A DNA stretch of 9,444 nucleotides from Candidatus Omnitrophota bacterium (GTDB taxonomy: Bacteria > Omnitrophota > Gorgyraeia > Zapsychrales > JANLHA01), in contig JAHFFS010000038.1 in assembly GCA_023247815.1 (NCBI GenBank), forward strand, positions 1 to 9,444, in the 5' to 3' direction. The first letter of the stretch is position 1; each line of letters begins with the position of its first letter. The translations under genes and the position numbers were made by a program. Below the pieces are notes generated by a model, which did not search any database, was not told where the DNA came from, and worked only from the letters and a program-made list of their open reading frames with translations. Positions 5,607 through 9,444 of this stretch are shown here, in pieces.

Positions 5607-6713
5607 ATGAAGCAGAGTTTATACATCCACATCCCTTTTTGTGAGCGCAAGTGTTTCTACTGTTCTTTTGTGGTATCGATTGCTCAGGAAGAGCGGATTG
5701 ATGAGTATTTGAATTGCATTGAGATGGAAATGGGCCGTTACCCGTCGGAACCATGGAGTTCGATTTATATTGGCGGTGGGACGCCTTCGCTTTTATCTGC
5801 GGCGCAATTGGGAAGATTGCTCAAGATCATTGCGGACCATGGCAAACGAGATCGTGATGTGGAGTTTACCGTTGAGCTCAATCCAGAATCCATCAGTGCT
5901 GAAAAAATAAAGGTCTTGCTCAACGGAGGCGTCAACCGGTTGAGTATGGGAGTTCAAACTTTTCATGATCATGGTTTGAATTTTTTGGGACGCAACCACA
6001 CCGCCTTTAAGGCCTTGGAATCCTACGAGCTGCTCCGTCGGGAGGGGGCTGATAACATCAACATCGATTTGATGTTTGCTTATCCAAACCAAGACCGCGT
6101 TAGTCTCGAAAAAGACCTGGCGGTTTTAGCCGAACTCCGCAGTGAGCATGTCTCGTTGTACGGATTAACGATTGACGAAAAGAGTCGTTTTTTTGTTCAA
6201 AAAGTGAAAGGCCATAATCCTCAACGAGAAGCACGGGATTATTCCTTCATCATCGAGAGGCTCGCTAAGAGTGGCCTTAAACAATATGAGATCAGCAATT
6301 TCGCGAGGTCAGGTCGGGAGTCAAGGCACAACATCAATTATTGGCGGGGTGGGAATTACATCGGCTTGGGTGTTGGAGCGCATTCCCACAAAGATGGAAG
6401 ACGGTTTTGGAATAAAGATCGGTTGACGGAATACCTGAAGGATGTTCAGCAGAACAGGCCGCCGGTCGCGAATCAGGAGGTATTAACGCCGGAACAGCGT
6501 CTTGTTGAAGCGATTTTATTCGGTCTGCGGATGAATGAAGGCGTTGATCTTGCTTTTTTGCGGGAACGTTTCGGGTGCGGTTTGGATAGGAGCAGAGAAG
6601 AGAAGCTGCAGGGTTTTGTTAAGGACGGGTTTTTGCTTTTTCATGATAACCGTTTGCGGACGACTTTGAAGGGGCGGATGGTACTCGACGAGATTTCAGC
6701 GCGTTTGATTTGA
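5607..6713 (+). CDS. hemW: HemW-type radical SAM protein (heme chaperone / HemN-like)
   Basis: A cytosolic radical SAM iron-sulfur protein. The HemW branch binds and delivers heme and lacks proven coproporphyrinogen oxidase activity. From ATG 5607 it has 368 residues, near the family norm. YIHIPFCERKCFYCSF (6-21) carries the CX3CX2C cluster motif (Cys12, 16, 19) with Ser-Phe after it, not the extra Cys of true HemN. Then come YIGGGTPSLL (54-63), FTVELNPESI (87-96), VNRLSMGVQTFHDHGLNFLG (109-128), YEISNFAR (227-234) and the SAM/substrate-region block HNINYWRGGNYIGLGVGAHS (241-260). The HemN_C domain covers about 295-365. An ATG at 5550 would add 19 unconserved residues, and neither start has a clear Shine-Dalgarno. 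Its last 95 bp overlap the 3' end of the minus-strand synthase gene. Confidence 0.9.
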   Translation: MKQSLYIHIPFCERKCFYCSFVVSIAQEERIDEYLNCIEMEMGRYPSEPWSSIYIGGGTPSLLSAAQLGRLLKIIADHGKRDRDVEFTVELNPESISAEKIKVLLNGGVNRLSMGVQTFHDHGLNFLGRNHTAFKALESYELLRREGADNINIDLMFAYPNQDRVSLEKDLAVLAELRSEHVSLYGLTIDEKSRFFVQKVKGHNPQREARDYSFIIERLAKSGLKQYEISNFARSGRESRHNINYWRGGNYIGLGVGAHSHKDGRRFWNKDRLTEYLKDVQQNRPPVANQEVLTPEQRLVEAILFGLRMNEGVDLAFLRERFGCGLDRSREEKLQGFVKDGFLLFHDNRLRTTLKGRMVLDEISARLI

Positions 6714-7791
6714 TATCAACGTTGTATTGCTTGCCCAATAGATAACTGTGTTCGAACAACTTCGCGACGCAATTTTTGAGGTGCGGTAAGAATTCTTTCC
6801 CCATTTTGATCTGACCTAAGATGGTATTGGCCCTTTTGAGGCGTTTACGAATTTCCTGCAAGGTATAATCCAAGCTCCCGCCGTCCAGAAAGATTTTTCG
6901 GATGGCGACGAGATCCTGATAATTCTTTTTTGGTTTTGAAAAATGAGAGAGAAAGCGTTTCCGTTGCCGTGTTGGAAGCGAACGGTAGGCGTGGCACACC
7001 AGCAGGGTTTTTTTTGATTCCGCAAGATCGCTTAAGATGGACTTACCGATATTTTTTTCGGTATCGAATATCCCAATGATATCGTCTTGGATTTGAAAGG
7101 CCTGGCCTAATAAGAGACCGAGCTCGGAAAGATAGCGGATATCTTTTTTCCCCGCCCCAGCCAAGATCGCCCCGACGACCAACGGGCAGTCGAACGTATA
7201 GCGGGCGGTCTTCAAAGTATAGTTGAGCAGGACGTCTTTTTCTTTGATCTGTTTGACATTTTGAAAGCCGTGGAGGGTGTCGATGAATTCGCCCATCGCG
7301 GTAAAAATGGCGGTGCGGATAAAATACCGGAGCGCTTCTTCTTTCCGTTTGGGGTCTTCATTGATGGAAAGGAAGGCGTCAAAGGCGGACGCGTAAATGA
7401 TGTCACCGACAATGATCGCCAAATCACTGCCGAGTTTGTCTTGCTCTTTTGTTTTTGCGGCCTTTCTGAGCAGCCGGTGCATCGTCGGAAGGCCCCTTCT
7501 CAAATCGGAGCGGTCGATGATATCATCGTGGATCAGCATAAAATTATGAAGGAGTTCAACACAGGTTGAGACGTAATAAATCGAAGGGGACATCTCGGTG
7601 CGGCTTTTTCGATAGCCCATATAGCTTAAGATGAAAAGGATCGGACGGATCCGTTTGCCTTTACGAAGGACGAAATCTTTGATGCTTTGATAAAGGATGG
7701 GGTCGGCTAAGTGCAGTTGATACTCGCCCTGGATTTGTTTGAGGAAGTCCGCTAAACTGCGGTCAATTTGGGCCACCATTTTATCCAACAT
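6619..7791 (-). CDS. trans-type polyprenyl diphosphate synthase (GGPP/FPP synthase family)
   Basis: Condenses isopentenyl diphosphate with allylic diphosphates in isoprenoid synthesis, on two Asp-rich motifs with magnesium. From ATG 7791 (390 residues): KGKRIRP (44-50) binds IPP; the first motif is DDIID (89-93) in LIHDDIIDRSDLRRGLPTMH; the second is DDIIG (236-240) in GQAFQIQDDIIGIF, with Gly for the last Asp as in many GGPP synthases; KNIGKSILSDLAESKKTLL follows (246-264). Phe84, five residues before the first motif, suggests a C15-C20 product, but chain length is uncertain. A TTG at 7812 and ATG at 7779 are alternative starts, none with a strong ribosome binding site. The last 31 codons or so (from about residue 360) are a Ser/Lys-rich tail lying antisense to hemW and not expected in the family. 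Confidence 0.9.
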   Translation of the reverse strand: MLDKMVAQIDRSLADFLKQIQGEYQLHLADPILYQSIKDFVLRKGKRIRPILFILSYMGYRKSRTEMSPSIYYVSTCVELLHNFMLIHDDIIDRSDLRRGLPTMHRLLRKAAKTKEQDKLGSDLAIIVGDIIYASAFDAFLSINEDPKRKEEALRYFIRTAIFTAMGEFIDTLHGFQNVKQIKEKDVLLNYTLKTARYTFDCPLVVGAILAGAGKKDIRYLSELGLLLGQAFQIQDDIIGIFDTEKNIGKSILSDLAESKKTLLVCHAYRSLPTRQRKRFLSHFSKPKKNYQDLVAIRKIFLDGGSLDYTLQEIRKRLKRANTILGQIKMGKEFLPHLKNCVAKLFEHSYLLGKQYNVDIKSNALKSRRVPSAPSKSSANGYHEKAKTRP

Positions 7792-7842
7792 GGTTCGTAT
7801 CGTAACATACAAAAATTAGGGCCGCAACTTCAATTCAAAATC

Positions 7843-7861
7843 CAGAGGCAATACACCTCTG
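7843..7861. promoter_or_regulatory. short inverted repeat between divergent genes
   Basis: CAGAGG (7843-7848) and CCTCTG (7856-7861) flank CAATACA in the gap between the polyprenyl synthase (minus) and the DUF2059 gene (plus). It could be an operator or a weak hairpin in the synthase leader. A 6-bp repeat can arise by chance. Confidence 0.25.
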
Positions 7862-7912
7862 ATCTAAGAAAAGAATTATCGTTTTTTTTCAGCGCGATCT
7901 TATCTTGGGGTG

Positions 7913-7921
7913 TGATATACT
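7913..7921 (+). promoter_or_regulatory. extended -10 promoter for the DUF2059 gene
   Basis: TGATATACT at 7913-7921 is an extended -10 element (TG, one base, TATACT). No good -35 box lies 16-18 nt upstream. Transcription would begin near 7928, about 20 nt before the TTG start. Confidence 0.4.
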
Positions 7922-7948
7922 TCTTCTAAAAGCAAAAAGGACAGCCAA

Positions 7949-8563
7949 TTGAAAAATAAAATTTTTTGGTTCACAATGGTCTGCGCGTTCACGGTTTCCC
8001 CGCTTTGGGCCGATAAGGTGTATTTGAAGAGCGGCCAGGTCGTTGAAGGCAAGATTTATGAACAGAGCAGTTACGCGGTTAAGATGATGGTGAACCAAAT
8101 GCCCAAGATGTTTTATCAGAATGAGATTGATCGGGTTGAAAAGAGTGAAGACAGCCCGAACGTGGAGCCTAAGGAATATGAGAGCGGTAAAATGAATTTT
8201 AAAGATATCCCGGAGGAGAGAAGGGCCTTGGTTAAAAGACTTTTGGAAGCGAATGGGGCCAGGGAAAGCCTGGCCATGTATTTTTCGCAAATTGCTAAGC
8301 AGGCGCCAGAAGAGGCTAGGTCTAAAATCAAAGATATGCTGAATATTGATGAAATCATTTTAAGAATAACGCCTGTCTATACCTACTACTATACTGATGA
8401 AGAGATCCGTGAGATGATCCGATTTTATAGCGGTCCCACTGGGAAAAAGCTGCTGCAATTGACCCCGGCGATTATGGAAAAGACCCTAGAAGAGGCCGGG
8501 AATTATTTTCAAGAATATCTTTCGCAAACAACCCCCGCGGCTCCAACCCAAGCAACTGAATAG
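7949..8563 (+). CDS. secreted DUF2059 domain protein, TTG start
   Basis: An exported 204-residue protein of unknown function. Starting at TTG 7949 gives a full signal peptide: MKNK, then hydrophobic IFWFTMVCAFTVSPLWA with a likely cut after Ala21. AAAGGA about 7 nt before the TTG supports this start; the first ATG (7976) would remove the basic n-region. Residues 22-65 (DKVYLKSGQVVEGKIYEQSS and following) look like a small beta module of the kind found in secreted proteins. Residues about 85-190 are helical, with a DUF2059-like core YYTDEEIREMIRFYSGPTGK (147-166). The end is Thr/Pro/Ala-rich. There is no lipobox, so a soluble periplasmic protein is most likely. It diverges from the synthase gene and looks monocistronic. 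Confidence 0.85.
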   Translation: MKNKIFWFTMVCAFTVSPLWADKVYLKSGQVVEGKIYEQSSYAVKMMVNQMPKMFYQNEIDRVEKSEDSPNVEPKEYESGKMNFKDIPEERRALVKRLLEANGARESLAMYFSQIAKQAPEEARSKIKDMLNIDEIILRITPVYTYYYTDEEIREMIRFYSGPTGKKLLQLTPAIMEKTLEEAGNYFQEYLSQTTPAAPTQATE

Positions 8564-8593
8564 CTTATGAGTGCTAACCCTTCTGTTCAGTTT

Positions 8594-8621
8594 CAAGTCG
8601 CAGGTCACCAGTCTCAAGTAA
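8594..8621. repeat. four degenerate tandem heptads
   Basis: Four consecutive 7-nt units read CAAGTCG, CAGGTCA, CCAGTCT and CAAGTAA, with a shared GT at positions 4-5 and GTC in the first three. A related GTGAC/GTCAC dyad follows at 8645-8656. It may be an interspersed intergenic repeat or a binding-site array; by-eye call. Confidence 0.4.
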
Positions 8622-8788
8622 AATAGCTAGGTTAAAAATGACATGTGACTTGTCACTAAAGACTTACGGCTTTATAGCCTCCATACTGGTGAATGGCTTA
8701 ACTTCTTAATCTTTATGGATTTGTGAGATTTATTTTTTCTCGCCGAAAGTATCAAGAATATTGCCCAGAAGATAAAAGTCTTTATTTT

Positions 8789-8800
8789 GCAACTAGTTGC
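8789..8800. promoter_or_regulatory. 12-bp perfect palindrome upstream of the purB promoter
   Basis: GCAACTAGTTGC reads the same on both strands and lies about 40 nt before the -35 box of purB. Its length and symmetry suit a dimeric regulator site, but no regulator gene is in the window. Confidence 0.35.
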
Positions 8801-8841
8801 GACATTTTTTTGCAAAAATGGCGGCTTTTTTTTATTTTTGT

Positions 8842-8870
8842 TTGACCTCCAAAACATAATTTGCTATATT
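8842..8870 (+). promoter_or_regulatory. sigma70-type promoter of purB
   Basis: TTGACC (8842-8847) and TATATT (8865-8870) are 17 nt apart, with TGC just before the -10 box, an extended -10. Transcription should begin near 8877, giving a leader of about 88 nt. The leader holds a 6-bp hairpin, ATTCTT (8924-8929) with AAGAAT (8938-8943), ending 10 nt before the Shine-Dalgarno. Confidence 0.7.
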
Positions 8871-8964
8871 AGCAGAATTCATTAGCCCCTAATTCGCAGC
8901 AAGTTATGTCTCTCGAATAATAAATTCTTAATCTACCAAGAATCATGATTTAAAGGAGAAGAAG

Positions 8965-9444
8965 ATGATTGATCGTTACACATTATCAAAGATGGGAAGC
9001 ATTTGGACCGATGAGCATAAATTTTCTATTATGCTGCGCATCGAAGTCCTGGCTTGCGAGGCCATGTGCAAATTGGGCATTATCCCCAAGAAATCGCTAG
9101 AAAAAATCAAAAAGAACGCCAAGTTTGATATGGAAGAGATCAAGCGCTTGGAAGAGAAAACCAAGCACGATGTGGTGGCTTTTATCAACAATGTTGGTCA
9201 AAACATCGGCCCGGAAGCGCGATATTTGCACGTAGGGTTGACGTCTTCTGATCTTTTGGACACCTCGCTTTCAGTCCAATGCGTTGAGGCCAGCGATATC
9301 CTCCTTGCCGATCTCAACAAACTGCTTTTGGTGTTGAAATCCAAAGCCAAAAAATATAAGGATACGCCTTGTATCGCGCGTACCCATGGGGTTCACGCTG
9401 AGCCAACCACGTTTGGTCTGAAATTAGCGGTTTGGTACGACGAA
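8965..9444 (+). CDS. purB: adenylosuccinate lyase, 5' part (3' end outside window)
   Basis: PurB removes fumarate from SAICAR and from adenylosuccinate in purine synthesis; it is a cytosolic homotetramer of the fumarase/aspartase superfamily. The first 160 residues are present of about 430-450. Visible blocks are RYTLSKMGSIWTDEHKF (4-20), KTKHDVVAFINNV (65-77), LHVGLTSSDLLDTSLSVQ (88-105) and CIARTHGVHAEPTTFGLKLA (136-155). His68, His89 and His141 fall where the Bacillus subtilis enzyme has its active-site histidines, as far as I recall that numbering. AAAGGAGA with AGGAG at 8954-8958 lies 6 nt before ATG 8965 and fixes the start. The reading frame is open through the last base of the window. 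Confidence 0.96.
   Translation, partial: MIDRYTLSKMGSIWTDEHKFSIMLRIEVLACEAMCKLGIIPKKSLEKIKKNAKFDMEEIKRLEEKTKHDVVAFINNVGQNIGPEARYLHVGLTSSDLLDTSLSVQCVEASDILLADLNKLLLVLKSKAKKYKDTPCIARTHGVHAEPTTFGLKLAVWYDE

Larger units (their letters stand above)
8564..8964. other. 401-bp intergenic region before purB
   Basis: No convincing gene. In order it holds heptad repeats (8594-8621), GTGAC-TT-GTCAC (8645-8656), a weak 4-bp hairpin GGCT/AGCC (8668-8679), a 9-bp inverted pair TAAAGACTT (8657-8665) and AAGTCTTTA (8776-8784), a 12-bp palindrome (8789-8800), T-runs, and the purB promoter with a leader of about 88 nt. No strong terminator for the upstream gene is seen. Confidence 0.6.

Noticed and set aside
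7261..7569. 102-codon plus-strand frame
   Set aside because: It lies wholly antisense inside the polyprenyl synthase gene, whose conserved motifs are on the other strand, so it is a shadow frame.
8657..8784. Short mobile element bounded by 9-bp inverted repeats TAAAGACTT/AAGTCTTTA
   Set aside because: The repeats are short and AT-rich, no flanking target duplication is seen and there is no coding content; chance is enough to explain it.
8672..8857. 61-codon minus-strand frame in the gap before purB
   Set aside because: The product is Lys/Asn/Ile/Phe-rich, as expected from translating AT-rich spacer. It overlaps the purB -35 box and has no convincing ribosome binding site.

Overview
The window carries ordinary chromosomal genes of a Gram-negative-type bacterium of moderate GC content. 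The protein sequences look like those of a deep, poorly cultured diderm lineage. An Omnitrophota- or Elusimicrobiota-like origin is my guess from the gene mix and the lysine-rich small proteins; it was not tested. I see no phage, insertion sequence, CRISPR array, rRNA or tRNA.

Layout. Positions 2-2922 read rightward: the 3' part of mnmA (tRNA 2-thiouridylase), then trhO (rhodanese-type tRNA U34 hydroxylase), then pgi (glucose-6-phosphate isomerase). The first two both modify the tRNA wobble uridine. A perfect 19-bp palindrome starts inside the pgi stop codon. A sigma70-type promoter at 2975-3003 then precedes a unit made of an unknown membrane-anchored coiled-coil protein, tatA (58 codons, easily missed) and tatC, which together give a minimal Tat protein export system without a separate TatB.

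Positions 4626-5381 form a small-gene island. A near-consensus promoter inside the end of tatC feeds a leader of about 120 nt with competing hairpins, followed by an uncharacterised basic 100-residue protein. Facing it on the minus strand is a 17-codon ORF for a Lys/Ala peptide (MAKATKKKATKKAAKRK) with its own promoter and a strong ribosome binding site. The two units converge on one shared bidirectional terminator at 5202-5239. This is the least ordinary part of the window.

Positions 5607-7791 hold a HemW-type radical SAM protein (plus) and a trans-type polyprenyl diphosphate synthase (minus), whose 3' ends overlap by 95 bp in antisense. Diverging from the synthase is a secreted DUF2059-type protein with a TTG start. 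A 401-bp gap (8564-8964) carries degenerate heptad repeats, a 12-bp palindrome and a clear promoter for purB (adenylosuccinate lyase), which runs off the right edge.
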